Below, in pieces: positions 45,341 through 56,439 of a stretch of 64,000 nt of DNA (positions are counted from its first letter, which is position 1; the number at the start of each line of letters is the position of its first letter). The DNA is taken from NCBI GenBank assembly GCA_035772735.1, contig JASDFA010000018.1, forward strand, positions 141,613,501 through 141,677,500, read 5' to 3'. The DNA comes from Datura wrightii (Eukaryota > Streptophyta > Magnoliopsida > Solanales > Solanaceae). The notes below the pieces were generated by a model. That model did no database searches and was not told the DNA's origin. It worked only from the letters and a program-made list of their open reading frames with translations. Position numbers and translations under genes: made by a program.

Positions 45341-46398
45341 CTGATAGCCCGCCCATTTCAGTAGGGTGCATCATCTAGCCTGGGGGGTGGGTGTCGTCAA
45401 AATCGCTTATATGCTGTAACAGCACACCAGGATAAGGGCAAGTTGCCAGTAGTGGCCACAGGTATGTTGTGAATCTTGCATAACTCTTTGTATGTTGCTA
45501 GCCCCAGAAACACAGTATTAAATAAAGAGCTTGTGGTTGTTGTTGAAAAGAGGTTGTCAATGTGTGATGTGAATAACTGTTAATGTAAGACAGGTCGTGA
45601 TGGTTAGAGGTGAAAGGGGAGTTATGAGTTAGTGAATTAGTCCCAACCTTGAGAAATATTTAGGAGCCTTAGAGTGATGACTTAAAGCTAAGGGAGAGAT
45701 GGTAAGTATGTGAGCCTAGTCGGATCTTGGATTTGATAGTAGGGGAGCTCTAACCCTAATAGTCATGATATGTCAACCCCTTCAGGTTCAGATAATTTCT
45801 CTGGTAGTTCAGTTGAAGTTGAGTTATGCCTATCCCTATGTGCAGACTCCCAGAAGTTCTAAATAACCGCTTCAGAAAGCAATGCCGATCTTACGAATCC
45901 TTTAGGTTCATCTTCGTGTTATGAATCAGTTATGTGTGTTAATTCCTGTATCCCAGTATGATCAGTTTGAACTCCATCTCTATAACATGCTTAGTAGCTT
46001 AGCAGACTCAGGTTATCTCATGTATGTGCTCAGTTTTAGATGTCATGAATGATTTGTGCTTATGAGATCTTTAGTTGAAGTCGGATAAGATATTATGAAT
46101 TCTAATCCTGTAACAGAATGTGATTTGAGAGCAAAGGCTCAGCCCACATCTGTTCAGTGCTAGTTAAAGGGGAAGAATTCTTCTTAGTGTTCTACCTAGT
46201 TCCATGTTAGTTCCATGTCTTTCAGTCCCTCTCACGTCTTAGCATGCATGTATGATGGAGATATTTAGTTCAGCTATGTAAGATCAGCCTAGAGTCAGAT
46301 ACTCCATTAGTTTCATCCATAAATGTTCAGTATTTACGATATCAGTTCTTTCCCTAATTTTTAGCAAGTTTATACTACATTCAAGGACGAATGTTCCC
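45341..46398 (+). other. Decayed Tek2 interior, no recognisable domain
   Basis: About 1 kb between the gag knuckles and the polypurine tract where 4 kb of pol should lie. I see no protease, RT, RNase H or integrase signature, and no open frame above 80 codons that makes sense. It looks like residual 3' untranslated sequence plus scrambled DNA. Repeated TTCAGTT/TCAGTT pyrimidine-purine words resemble the 3' region of such elements. Confidence 0.5.
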
Positions 46399-46411
46399 AA
46401 TGGGGAGATAT
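46399..46411 (+). other. Polypurine tract (Tek2)
   Basis: AATGGGGAGATAT directly before the LTR start; the same position and form as CAAAGTGGAGATA before 1275. Confidence 0.6.
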
Positions 46412-48383
46412 TGTAACACCCCAAAAGTCTCTAAGACTAGACCCAAAACTAGTGAGTTGAGATATTTCAATTCCCCGGACTTTTGGGCTAAGTTTGGAAC
46501 CGTTCAATATGTATGAATAGGTCCAAGCCCAATGAATTCTAGGGATTCTATGTGTTAATATAAATCCCCAAGTTTTAGAAGTGCATTGGATGCAAATTAA
46601 CGTCATAAGGAACTTCTAGAACAAAATTGAGTTGAGAGCCTTCTTGCCGATTGAGTTTTCCTATAAGTTCTAGCAAGGGTCAACTTCTAACGACTATATA
46701 TCCCACTTTATAAAGTGTGTTTGGTTTATTCAATATATCAAGTTGAAGCCCTTTGATTCTTCTTTCCGACACATCTGACCTTGCGTCAATCGAAGTTCAG
46801 AGTAAAAAGTTATGAGCAATTTGGTGAAACTGCATCAGTATCACAAAATGATTCGTTATGTGACCCGTTAAGTCACCTAATGACTCGTTCAGTGACCCCT
46901 TATGTCGCCAAAATTTCTGGAAAACATCAGTTACAGAGGGTACTTCACGACTGGTCAAGTGACACCGTTAAGTCACCTCACGAATCGTTAAGTGACTCGT
47001 TAAGTGGCGAAATTTCGTGGAAATCCCAGTAGACTTCACGGATTAGACTCGCAACTTGTCCAGTACCTCACAAGTCGTGATGTCTCTCATGAGGATTGGC
47101 AGGGTCCTTTTTCCTGCGAAATTTTAGGGGTGTTTTCGTAAAATCCTATGTTCCTAACTTCTAAACTACGTCATTTTGAGTATTATTTGGGATGTTTTTA
47201 AGGGTTTCTTCTAGTCTAATCTCTCATTCTCTCAAGATATCCTTTCAAACCTTTCTTCCTCCTCTCTCTAAACGTTCAAGGATTCTTCAAGGGATTATTC
47301 AAATATTACAAGGTCATGTTCAAGTGGGAGATTCTTCAAGGGATTATTCAAAGACTACAAGTTCAAGTTCAAGTGGAAGATTCTTTGAAACAGGTATACG
47401 GGTTTTTCAAGAAGGATATTCTTCCATCCTTGTGCCCCAAAATATTTTATCAAAAGCTCAATTTCAATTATTCTAGAAAATACCTAGGGTTTAAATTGAT
47501 GGGTGATTTCTTCAATGTTTTCTTGCATTCTAAAACCTACTAGAATTATGAGCTAATTGTTATTATAAACTATTTGAATATCTTGAATTATGTGCTAGAT
47601 AGAGAAAGTGTATGATGTTAGAATATTCTTCATGAAAGGTCTTAAATGATGATTGGGGTTTTATTATTGTTTAATCAAGTGAATCCATGACTCGCATCCA
47701 TGCATGAAATATGTGAAGATCCTAAGAATTCCCTAACAATCAGAGTAAGCTATTTGCTAAATATGTCGAGATGGGAATAGAGCGTATAGGCTTGATTAAT
47801 TGAATGTAAAATATGTATTATCCTTATGCTTTCAATAGAACTGATTGGGTATGAGGTTAATCTACAATAATGGCTTAATTAATGCATCCTTCTTATGAAT
47901 TGGAGTAAATCTCAAAATGTGTCTTATGAAATGAAAATGTATGATTCTCTCGTGATCTCATTGTAAATGTTTAAGTTATGATTTAATTATATGGATTTCC
48001 AAAAATCTAGAATATATGAATCAATGTACTCATGTTAAGGTACGAATGGGACTGATGGATCATGAATGACTCTATGATACATGTCGAATGAAATGAATCC
48101 GAAATATAAATGTTGTGGAAGTATTATGCATGATGTGAATCTAAAGATGCTCATTAATGTAAGACATTTGAAGAAATACTGATATGGCTCCATGAAGATA
48201 TGAATTATGATGATGAAGCATGAGAATGACATTTCAGAATATTGGGCTTGTTGTTAGCAGAAAGTAGCCCCAATCCTTTCGTAATGAATGTTGTATGATG
48301 AAAGTAGTGTATGTTCATGTTTCTGACTAATAGTAGTAGCTTAGACCAAATATACAATGTCAGATTAGTACTCCTCATATTTT

Positions 48384-48584
48384 AGTCAGCCAGGGACTCT
48401 CCATAGCTGAGAATGTCTCCTTTGGTCAGTCGGGATCCTCCATAGCAGAGAGTGACTCCCTAGTTTAGTCGGAATCCTCCATAGTAGAGAGTGACTCCCT
48501 AGCCCAGTCAAGATTCCTCTATAGTAGAGAATAACTCCCTTAGTTAGTCGGGACTCTCCATAGTAGAGAATTACTCTCTTAGTT
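48384..48584 (+). repeat. 39-40 bp minisatellite, 5 copies
   Basis: The unit is AGTCGGGATCCTCCATAG plus CAGAGAGTGACTCCCTAGTT. It is absent from the partner LTR because the 600-bp deletion there has one end inside this array (at the repeated GATCCTCCAT word). Confidence 0.8.
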
Positions 48585-48791
48585 ATGTTATTAGCATGAT
48601 TTAGTTCCGTATGATTCAGATTTTTGATTTTAATAGATTTGGTATAATGAGAATCAGTTTCAGTTACCAGTAGTGATCCAGTACAGTATGTGATATTAGT
48701 TTCAGATTCAACTCTTATTGAATAATCAGAACTTCACCCTTATGCATGAGTTCGGTGATGTTTCAGAACATGAGATCCAAAGGAAAGTTTC

Positions 48792-48817
48792 ATATATATA
48801 TATATATATATATATAT
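48792..48817. repeat. (AT)13 microsatellite
   Basis: A simple alternating tract, followed by TTTGTGTGCGTGTTTG. Likely to vary in length. Confidence 0.95.
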
Positions 48818-49398
48818 TTGTGTGCGTGTTTGTATGTGACTGATAAGAGGATGGTTGCATGTAAAATCAATTATGTCAATGTACTTTGTTATTTCCTTAT
48901 CGTATATTTGTATATTTAATTATTTATGTTATCCCACATGCTCAGTATATTCCAAGTACTAACTGCACGCCTTTATGTGCTATATCATTTCATGATATAG
49001 GTTCAGGTATCCAGACTCGGCCTCGTGGTTAGATACGCTTCATTCCCTCACAGTTGCTAGTGGTAAGTCCTCATCTCCCGAGGACGTGATTTGTGTTTAC
49101 ATTTTCATTATGTTTCAGTTTTTAGATTTTAGGAGTTAGTTGAGGGCTTGTCCAAGAAACTCATCAGTTTATAAGAAGGCTTTCAGACTTGTCTAGATAG
49201 ATTCAGTGCTGTATCAAGGTGTTGTCACAATTGTTCTTATGATTCCTTATTAGATTCTTATAGTTAGCTCCCGCTCATTTATGTCGTTAGTTGTTCTATT
49301 GTTAAGTGATATGTTATGATTATTCCATGGGTCGACTTGGAGCCTTTTGGGGTTCCTTGTCCCGTGTTATGACTAGGGTGTGAACTAAGGTCGTGACA

Positions 49399-50450
49399 CC
49401 ATGCACCGGAGCCGGTTGCCCATGTTGAATTTCGAGCAGCTATTCAGATGCTAGCATAGGTCTTAACTGCTCAGGCCAACCAGTAAGAAGTGGTGCATAT
49501 TCCAAAAAACGGCAATGCGGCGGCAACTCGAATAAGAGATTTCTTAAGAATGAACCTGCTAGAGTTCCTTAGGTTAAATATAGATGAGGACCCGCATGAG
49601 TTCATTGATGAGATTATGCAGATCACCCAGGTCATGGGGGTGAATGGAGTTGAGTGTGCTGAGTTGGCCTCATATCAGTTGAAAGGGGTCGCACATATCT
49701 AGTTTCGTTAATGGAAACATGGTAGTGTCGCTGGAGAAGGCCCTATCACATAGGAGGAGTTCCACGTTGCGTTCCTTGATTGGTTCTTCCCTCGTGAGAT
49801 GAGGGAGTTGAACGAACCCAAGTTCATGAATCTTAAGTAGGGGAAGATGATGGTACAGGAGTTTGCCCTTGAGTTCACTCGTTTATCAAAGTGCACCCCA
49901 GAGTTAGTGGTTGACCGGAGGGCGCGGGTAAGTTGGTTTGTTCATGGGGTGGCAAGCTATTTGGAAAAAGATTGCTGGACCGCTATGCTCCACTAGGATA
50001 AGGATTTCCCTCGGATAGTCTAATACGCCCAGCAGATGGAGGTGGTGCATATGAGGGAGTGAGTGGACAAGAGGCTCGGGCATATAGCTATGGGTTCACT
50101 CAGTAGAGATTCGGCGGTGGTCACCGCCCTCAAATTCAGCAAAGGTCACTATCTCCAGTACCATCATCAGCTAGTGTTTCATTGAGACCCAAGGGTGATT
50201 AGAGGAGCAGGTCCTCAAGTTTGAGAGATCAGAGAGGCATGCAGGTAGAGTACACCTTTTCGGCCTGTGGGAAGTGTGACAAGAGTCATGCCAGGGAGTG
50301 CTTGCTCGGCTTAAATATCTGTTATGGGTGTGTAGATCTGGCTACATGCCCCGAGCGTGTCCATTTTCTAGACAGGATGATGTTAAAGGCTGTGTGCAAA
50401 CCACCATGTCAGCAACAGCTCCAACACGTTTAGCTTTGTAGGGGGCATCC
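49399..50450 (+). pseudogene. Tek1b gag, main part, in one frame with stops
   Basis: Gag resumes after Tek2. A single frame gives HAPEPVAHVEFRAAIQMLA, RDFLRMNLLEFLRLN, EDPHEFIDEIMQITQVMGV, LASYQLKGVAHI, FHVAFLDWFFPREMREL, MVQEFALEFTRLSKCTPELV and VSWFVHGVASYLEKD, with about ten stops but little frameshifting until about 50130. Near 50260-50330 is the first knuckle CGKCDKSHAREC and a damaged second (CYGC without its His). The pattern of stops without shifts is typical of slow decay, with C-to-T changes likely. Confidence 0.85.
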
Positions 50451-50514
50451 ACTAGAGGGGGTTGGCGGGCAGCGCCAAAACTGATTCTATGGCCTCGCCT
50501 CGCGTCAGGAGCAG

Positions 50515-50608
50515 GTGACTTCTTCGGATGTGGTTACTAGCATGTTACGAGTGTTTAACCTTGATGCTTATACTTTGTTAGATCTAGGGGATACTTTGTC
50601 TTTTGTGA
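50515..50608 (+). pseudogene. Tek1b protease N-terminus, truncated
   Basis: SSDVVTSMLRVFNLDAYTLL then DLGDTLSFVTPYL. In Tekay proteases this is VVTGML…ALLDPGSTLSFVTP; the catalytic D-(P/S)-G-S has become DLGD. Right after TPYL the text is LTR. The junction lies in CCTTAC(C)TTACATAC, a word also present in the full LTR (near 3138), so the deletion used microhomology. About 4 kb of pol and 1.85 kb of LTR are gone. Confidence 0.75.
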
Positions 50609-51071
50609 CACCTTACCTTACATACTCGGTACATTCCACATATTGACCGCATACTATATGTTGTATCGTTTTATGATACAGGCTCCGATGTTCAGACCCA
50701 ACACCGTCGTTAGCTAGTTCCCAAAATTAGCATCCAGTGCGTTGCTGAGACCTCATTCCCTGAGGACCAGTTAATATCAGTTTTCCCTTTATGTTCAGTT
50801 TTCTAGATTTGTCGGGTTAGTTGGGGTGTTGTCCCTTCAGCCCATCAGATATGTTAGAGGCCTTTCAGACCATATTTAGTACTTAGCTTTCATGCATGAA
50901 GTGCATTTCGTTTCCTATGTTATGTTATGAATATGCTTCCTCTATGTTATTAAGTTGAGTATTCCACGTTATTGATTGAGTTAGATGTATGTTCATGCCA
51001 TGGGTCGACTGGGAGTCTCTCTGGGCTTCTTGTCCCGTGTTGCGATCCGAGGTTATGTTTGAGTAGTGACA
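50609..51071 (+). repeat. Tek1b 3' LTR tail (463 bp)
   Basis: It matches 13335-13800 and 3140-3572: CTCGGTACATTCCACATA, TGATACAGGCTCCGATG, GAGGACCAG, GCCATGGGTCGACTGGG, end AGTAGTGACA. CTAAC follows at 51072, the right half of the target duplication. Confidence 0.85.
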
Positions 51072-51839
51072 CTAACCAACCATCCTTATCCTATCCAATG
51101 ACCTACCAGATAAGTTCTAGATCTTCAACACAGTACTTAACTAAATATCAAGCCTCACTCACTCATGGCATATCACTTATATTCAACTTACCTATCTGGT
51201 TTACACATGGCTTAACAATACAACTCATGCTAATACACTAAATGATATCAAAAGATCCACAGAAATCATGCATACAGACACAAATACATAGCGAATGCAT
51301 CAAAAATTTTAAACAAGGTCCATTTTTTCAGAAATTCAAAACTTGTACACTTTCATTGGCTAAATACTCCTAAGTTATTTCCTAGTTGAACAAAAATCAA
51401 AAAATAAGAAAATAAAATCCTAAACATGTCGGTTCTACTAGATAACATGCTCGAGGGAAAAGAAACACGACAAGAAAAACCCTCGGATGAATCCAAAAAT
51501 CCCAAAAATTACAAGTACAGCCCTCCCCTTTTTGAAAATTGTGCTTCGTTCTCGAAGTATGGACTACAAGAATAAAGGGAAGGGAACATATTTGTGGTGC
51601 TCTAGGCACTCCAGTTATCCTGCGGAAGAGGTACCTCCACTGCCATCGTGGCGCTAGCGGTGGCCGACACACTCAATGGTGTATCAATGGGGAGTGGTTA
51701 CCCCCATAGTAGTTTCGGCCGCCCGTATGGCCTCTTTGGTGATAGGGGTTGAATGTGGCTCTCCCGAAGGGTCCTTGCCACTAGCAAGCTCGGGCTGAGC
51801 CATGGTAGAGTTGCCTGCTCCTCTAGCTCGCTCCTACAG
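51072..51839 (-). repeat. Ath1 3' region, between accessory ORF and Tek1b
   Basis: It continues 10439-11492 across the Tek1b insertion. Non-coding. On the minus strand it holds a G-rich AAGGGGAGGGCTGTACTTG stretch (about 51535) and a C/T-rich stretch near 51460, as expected for an untranslated region after an env-position ORF. The open frame at 51397-51672 (minus) is not like any family I know. Confidence 0.5.
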
Positions 51840-53742
51840 CTTTGATATATGTGAGTCATGAGTCTGCAGGCTCTCTGCTCATGCTCGCTTGCGTTCTCTT
51901 CTTTCTTTCTTCTGTTTCTTCCTCAAACTTTCTTCTCCAACATCCTCAGAGACTCTTTTCTTCCCTTTTTCTTTAGTAGCTTCATCGGCTCCCAATAAGC
52001 CGCCAAATAAATCTCCTTCTTAGGCTCTTCATCAAGGTCCGGAAGAGTGGGGATTGATATGACTGCCGGTTGTTGTGATGACAACTCGACTACTTGGATC
52101 CGAAGATCCCCCAACACCTCATGGAGACTGCTGGTATCTGTCTACTGCGCCATACGCATGTTGAACCGACTCTCAAATCCATCTAGGTGGGCATGTAAGG
52201 CTTGTACAATTATGTCAATCTTTACTTTTACCCAAGGCTTTACATTCTCCATCATTGTCTGAATCTTCCTTTCGGCCATAGTCAACCTCTTTTCCAATTT
52301 CTGGAGAAAATCCCAGGGCACTAGGACATACCCTGCTAGAGTCTGAGTTGGCAGGCTACGCAGTGGTGTAGCGGAAGCGCTGGGAGCCGTCTCTAAATGA
52401 CCGACATCTATAGACGGTGTCTCGCTCTGCTCTTGTGAGGTGGGGGAATTCACCTATGTTCCCCCTACTGGCTGGGTCTGTGGAACTGCTGTGGGAAGTC
52501 GGTTCCTACTAACCGGGTTTATTTCATCCCGTATCAAGCCAATTTCCACTATCCTCTTCCCTCCAATCAAGTGCTCCTCACCTCGTCGCATTGGCACTCC
52601 TGCCTCTTTGCATAATCTTAAAACGAGGCTTAGGAATAGGATGTAGTGCTCAATCCCACAACTCAATCTCGTATTTCCTCTATGATGATCCTTGGGGTGT
52701 TGATGGGATATTTGGACATGAGGCATGCCACCATAGCTGCTCTGTCTACACTCAAAGTTTTGTCAATAACCATTGGTGCTAATCGATGGCGCACTAGTGT
52801 CCAGCAGGATTTAGCTATGAAGTTGAGTAAGTTATTGGTAACCTGCTTTCCACCTGAGACCCATTTTGCTTCCTCTTTGTCTTGAGCTATAACACTCGTA
52901 AACCAATGTAGCTGCCTTTGCCTCTCCTCAAATCCCAGCTTCCTAATTTGGTTCAGTGCCTCGACTCGGTATTCATATTCCGGCATTGCATGTGTAGATA
53001 TTAAGTGGGCCCCATACAGGATTCAAGAGATACTATGCTGAGAGATGTATACTTCTCGCCCTTTGACCATGACACTCTCCAGTCTGGGTTGGTCTTTCAC
53101 TTTCTGCCCTTTTTTTTGCCTTTTCCTCAATGGTCGCCAAGTAGTTGGTGTAGAACTCGCGGACTAACTCTGAAGTGTATTGGTCCGGAGTCGTAGCCAT
53201 CCATTCGAGCCCATAAAAGCTAAAGATGCGCTTCATCTCCTCTACTTCATTCAATGTGTTGGTAAGGATCCGCGGTTCTTCTTGGACTCTTCACTAGGTT
53301 TGTTTTTAGCGGTGAGAGCAATGCCTTGTTCATTGATTTCCTGTGCTCCTGGCACTCTCCACCGGATAGTCTGACTCTCCCTAGGTGGGATGTGCTACTG
53401 CTCAGCATTGGGAGCCTCCTCCTCTGACTTAGAATTGACACTTGCCTCTCTAGATTGGATCTCCTTTGACCCTTCTTCTGCATTTGAGCCACTTCTCGAC
53501 TCTTGATTACCTTCTTTTGCTCCCTCCTCAAACTGGGGAGCTTCGGCAGATGTGGTAGTAGCTGCGATGGCTTGGGCTTTTTCCTTTGCCCTAGTGGTTC
53601 AGATCCTACTGGTGTCTGATGTATCGACCATGCATTCCTAAACTGAACCACTAGCGGAACTACCTGCTTACTCAGATTCATAGGTCTCATCATGTAATGT
53701 CCTCCAGGCTGTTGCTTTGGATGCTTTGCGTTTCATCGTCAT
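51840..53742 (-). pseudogene. Accessory ORF, 'putative plant transposon protein' type (Ath1)
   Basis: The start is ATG at 53742 (MTMKRKASKATAW, a basic nuclear-signal-like start). After a Ser/Lys-rich, low-complexity region (53690-53260) come the blocks I associate with the plant 'putative plant transposon protein' domain: WMATTPDQYTSELVREFYTN (about 53202-53140), YEYRVEALNQIRKLG and WFTSVIAQDKEEAKWVSG (52975-52850), WTLVRHRLAPM, AAMVACLMSKYPINTPRII (52770-52680), LCKEAGVPM (52617). A long helical, Lys/Glu-rich C-terminus follows (52330-51860). At least five frameshifts or stops are seen. It follows gag and protease on the same strand, before the 3' LTR, the position of the env-like ORF of Athila. 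Its function is unknown. Confidence 0.65.
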
Positions 53743-55140
53743 TGTACCTGTAGAGAAGAGAGTTAGAATTCCATATTTGAGAAAGAAAAACACTAAGTGA
53801 AATTTTCAGTATCTAACCATGATTCAATAGTACGCGTCGTACCTTGGAGGTACGACTCGTATGAAGTCCCAAGAAATTCTTTGTGCACATTAGGACTCAC
53901 AACTACGACTCGAACGACAAAGGTACGATCCAGTCCTTGAGTCATATGAGGATGCCCCTTCACTACCAATTGGTTTGTATTTTTCCATGACACATGGTAC
54001 AACCCGTAGGTAAATTCCATGAGTCATAGGAAGGACCATACTGCCTTATCTGGACTTGGCCCTACTCAAGTCTTTGGTACGAATGCATAGTACGACTCAT
54101 AGTGGCAAACTGCGACCCATACTGGGTTTCTTACCTCTGGTCTAGACTTATTTTATCTTGGGAAAGTCCCAAAGAGCCATCCTACGAGTCATAGTATATA
54201 ACCATGAGTCGTAGGAAGGCTTGTGAAGCCTGTCCCTGTCTCGATTTTGGTCCAGTTTACAAGAAGTCTTTTTCATGTTTTGGGTACTCAGAATTCCCCA
54301 GTTCTAGGCATGTAGTTCAATCTATTTTATACTACTCATCCCTCCCCTTTTTAGTCACTACCCGTAACTCAATTTTAAATGCTTCAATGCACAAGTTCAT
54401 CAACTTTAAAATTTTCCCAGTCGCACATAGTCCTATAACACCCCTGGTCATTGTGTCCTTCAATATTTTCAAGCAAAAACAAAGACTCATAGGGGTTTTA
54501 GCATAATTACATCAAGAACAAAAGATTTATCAATATTCAAAGCAATACACTTACTTGTTGCTACTTCCTTCAACTAGTAATGCGAAATTAGGGTTGAGAT
54601 GAACTTGCTCGAGCAAGAAATTGCTCGATGGTTCTTTGTTTTTTGAGTTATGGGTGTGAGGGAGTCATGAGAATGTTTAGTGGGTTTGATTTTGATCGCG
54701 TGGGAAAGGGGTATGCTTAGGTTTAAAGTTTAAATAAGTGAGGGGACAGATATGAAAACCTAGGCAGAGTCGAGTCGTAGGAAGGCTCCATGACTTGTCC
54801 CTTAGATCCGTAGTTCAGAGAATTGGAAACTTACCTGGGGACCCGCGAGAGCCTCTTACGACTCGTATGATGTGGGCATTGTCTGTATGATGACTCATAG
54901 GTCTTTACCTTGCATAGCTTGTATGGTTCACAGGCACAGTATGTACTACGGCCTGTATACTTAAGTTACAAGTTGCAAGACCAACCATACCCTAAACTCC
55001 TTCACTAAAACCCTCTCTGATGCTCACCACAACTCATGCTATGACTCATAAAACCCCTCTCATGAGTCGTACTAAGAGTCATAACAGCTTCTTTTCAGCA
55101 ATTGTTCTACCACCAGTTTTTGTTTTTCCCTGCACACTAA
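53743..55140 (-). other. Ath1 spacer rich in ACGACTCGT-like words
   Basis: It contains no coding signature. Between about 53820 and 55080 there are many variants of (T)ACGACTCGTA, GAGTCGTAGGAAGG, CGTACCTTGG and ACTCATAG, spaced by 20-60 bases, in the same style as the Ath1 U3 (7290-7810). A poly-pyrimidine 'CTCCCTTTTT' stretch and a germ of AT-rich DNA (54330-54560) separate two such clusters. It may be a regulatory or recombination-derived region; I cannot tell. Confidence 0.5.
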
Positions 55141-55305
55141 ACACAAATTAGTTAAATTTAGGTTGCCTCCCAAGAAGCACTTGATTTAACGTCGCAGCAC
55201 GACGCAGGTGGTCCGGTTACTCAGAATTCACCAAGCCACCACTTGGGTTGCCTCACAAGAAGTGCCTAATTTAACATATTGACACGATGCAAGTCTCTTG
55301 ACTAC
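55141..55305 (-). other. Conserved post-pol hairpin, two copies (Ath1)
   Basis: TTAGGTTGCCTCCCAAG (55158-55174) and CTTGGGTTGCCTCACAAG (55242-55258) on the plus strand, each next to GCACTTGATTTAACGTCG / GTGCCTAATTTAACAT. In element sense: AACGTTAAAT then the hairpin. It lies right after protease, showing that RT to integrase have been deleted. Confidence 0.65.
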
Positions 55306-55730
55306 TCAGACGTCGTCAAGAATCTCAGATTCATTCTTAATTGCCGAGACTATGTGGTACTCCTTGGGTTGCTGCATTGCTCGATAAATGTTGACAATAA
55401 CCTCTTCTTTATTCAGTCTGAACTTCAGTTGGCCAACTTCCACATCCACTGAGGCCCTTAGTAGCAAGGACTGGTCTCCCCAGAATGATGGGGTCCTCAT
55501 AATCGACCTTGCAATCAAGGATCACGAAGTCTACTAGGAATATGAATTTGTCAACTTTTACAAGCACATCAAATAGGATCCCCACTGGCTCCTTCTCAGT
55601 TCTGTTGGCCATAAGTAGCCGCATGGTAGTCAGTATGGGGGCTCCCAAGCCCAACTTCTTGAACACAACCAATGGCATCTGGTTGATGCTTGCTCCCAGA
55701 TCACAAAGTGCCCTTGAACTCTACATCGCC
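55306..55730 (-). pseudogene. Athila-type aspartic protease (Ath1)
   Basis: On the minus strand: ALCDLGASINQM (55713-55676) with an intact DLGA catalytic motif, MPLVVFKKLGLGAP, MRLLMANRTEKEPVGILFDV, KVDKFIFLVDFVILDCKVD and PIILGRPVLAT (to about 55440). A shift then leads to LKFRLNKEEVIVNIYRAMQQ and a stop at 55306. It would mature the Gag-Pol polyprotein. The core frame (55409-55678) is open for 90 codons, but a shift upstream (about 55720) and the loss of the rest of pol make it dead. Confidence 0.85.
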
Positions 55731-56439
55731 AATGGTTCAAGGGATTGTACAAGCACCCACATCTTCCTTCTTCTAGTCCAAGACTCGTGTAGCTATGGAA
55801 CTACAATTGTGTACATTATCTACAGGGTCACAACTCATGGACCTCTTCTTTGTCACCAGATCCTTCATGAACTTAGCATATCCTGAAATTTGTTCCAATG
55901 CCTTAACCAATGGTATGTTCATAGATAATTGTTTGAACATTGATAAGAATTTCTAGAACTTACCATTTTACGCCTTCTTCTTTATTCTTTTGGGGAACGG
56001 TGGCGGTGGTCTTGAGATAGCCTTATAAATCTATGTTGCACCTTGTTCCTCTTCAGTCCCTTTTTTACTAGTTGTGGCCTAAGGTAACTCAGCATTTTCA
56101 GCACCTTCCATCTCAACATCATTTTCATGTTCTTCAATTTTGCTCTCTTTCTTCCTTTCAACTACAAACGGAAGAGGGGATCAATTGTGGTCTTACTACT
56201 CCTAGTCATCACCGCCATGCAATGGCCATCATTCTTTGGGTTCTGGACGGTATTGCTAGGTAGTGTATCCTTTTGTCTAGGGTTCAGTGATGCTGACAGT
56301 TGCCCAAGCTGCTATTCAATCTGCTTGATGGCTGTCGCATAAGATTCCACTCTCTTACCAATACTTGATATATCACCGCGAATTTCCTTCAATTGATCAT
56401 CAGTGGACCTCACCTTTATCGGCAACTTGGCCACCATGC
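55731..56439 (-). pseudogene. Gag to protease linker, decayed (Ath1)
   Basis: Fragments on the minus strand are low-complexity and Glu/Lys-rich (about 56160-56050), as in the acidic linker between Athila gag and protease. No long frame is left. Open frames on the plus strand (for example 56403-57029) run antisense to gag and are chance. Confidence 0.5.

Larger units (their letters stand above)
25618..49398 (+). mobile_element. Tek2 chromovirus with two nested elements
   Basis: It starts TGTTACACCCCAAAAG and ends GGTCGTGACA. Own parts: 5' LTR (25618-27549, and a tail at 33121-33682), primer site (33687-33698), gag (33880-34072 and 44506-45340), a decayed stretch, polypurine tract, 3' LTR (46412-49398). 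Flanking pentamers are CCACA on the left and CCATG on the right, an imperfect match, so the left LTR may come from a different copy (see the 27550 breakpoint). It sits in Tek1b gag, whose reading resumes at 49399. Confidence 0.7.
46412..49398 (+). repeat. Tek2 3' LTR, full length (3.0 kb)
   Basis: TGTAACACCCCAAAAG to GGTCGTGACA. This is the intact reference for the two 5' LTR fragments. It contains the ACTCGTTAAGTCACC word cluster (46850-47060), a CTACGTCATTTTGAG box (47166), a 39-bp minisatellite (48384-48584), an (AT)13 tract (48792-48817), GATATAGGTTCAGG near 48994 and GTAAGTCCTCATC near 49062. The primer site does not follow: Tek1b gag begins at once. Confidence 0.85.
11493..51071 (+). 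mobile_element. Tek1b chromovirus, 39.6-kb tower containing nested elements
   Basis: The outer boundaries are an LTR start (TGTAATACTCC) and an LTR end (AGTAGTGACA), flanked by a perfect 5-bp duplication CTAAC at 11488-11492 and 51072-51076. Tek1b's own sequence is only 11493-14112 and 49399-51071: 5' LTR, primer site, gag, the first bases of protease, and a 463-base tail of the 3' LTR. Everything between is later insertions: the Ath2 composite with its Tek4 solo LTR, and Tek2 with its own inserts. Reverse transcriptase, RNase H and integrase are deleted. Confidence 0.85.

Noticed and set aside
45341..46398. A possible host gene exon between gag and the LTR of Tek2
   Set aside because: No open frame with sensible composition, no splice-like structure, and the position is explained by a collapsed element interior.
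25613..49403. A perfect target duplication for Tek2
   Set aside because: The pentamers CCACA and CCATG agree in only 3 of 5 positions; I report them as imperfect and do not use them as proof of the boundary.
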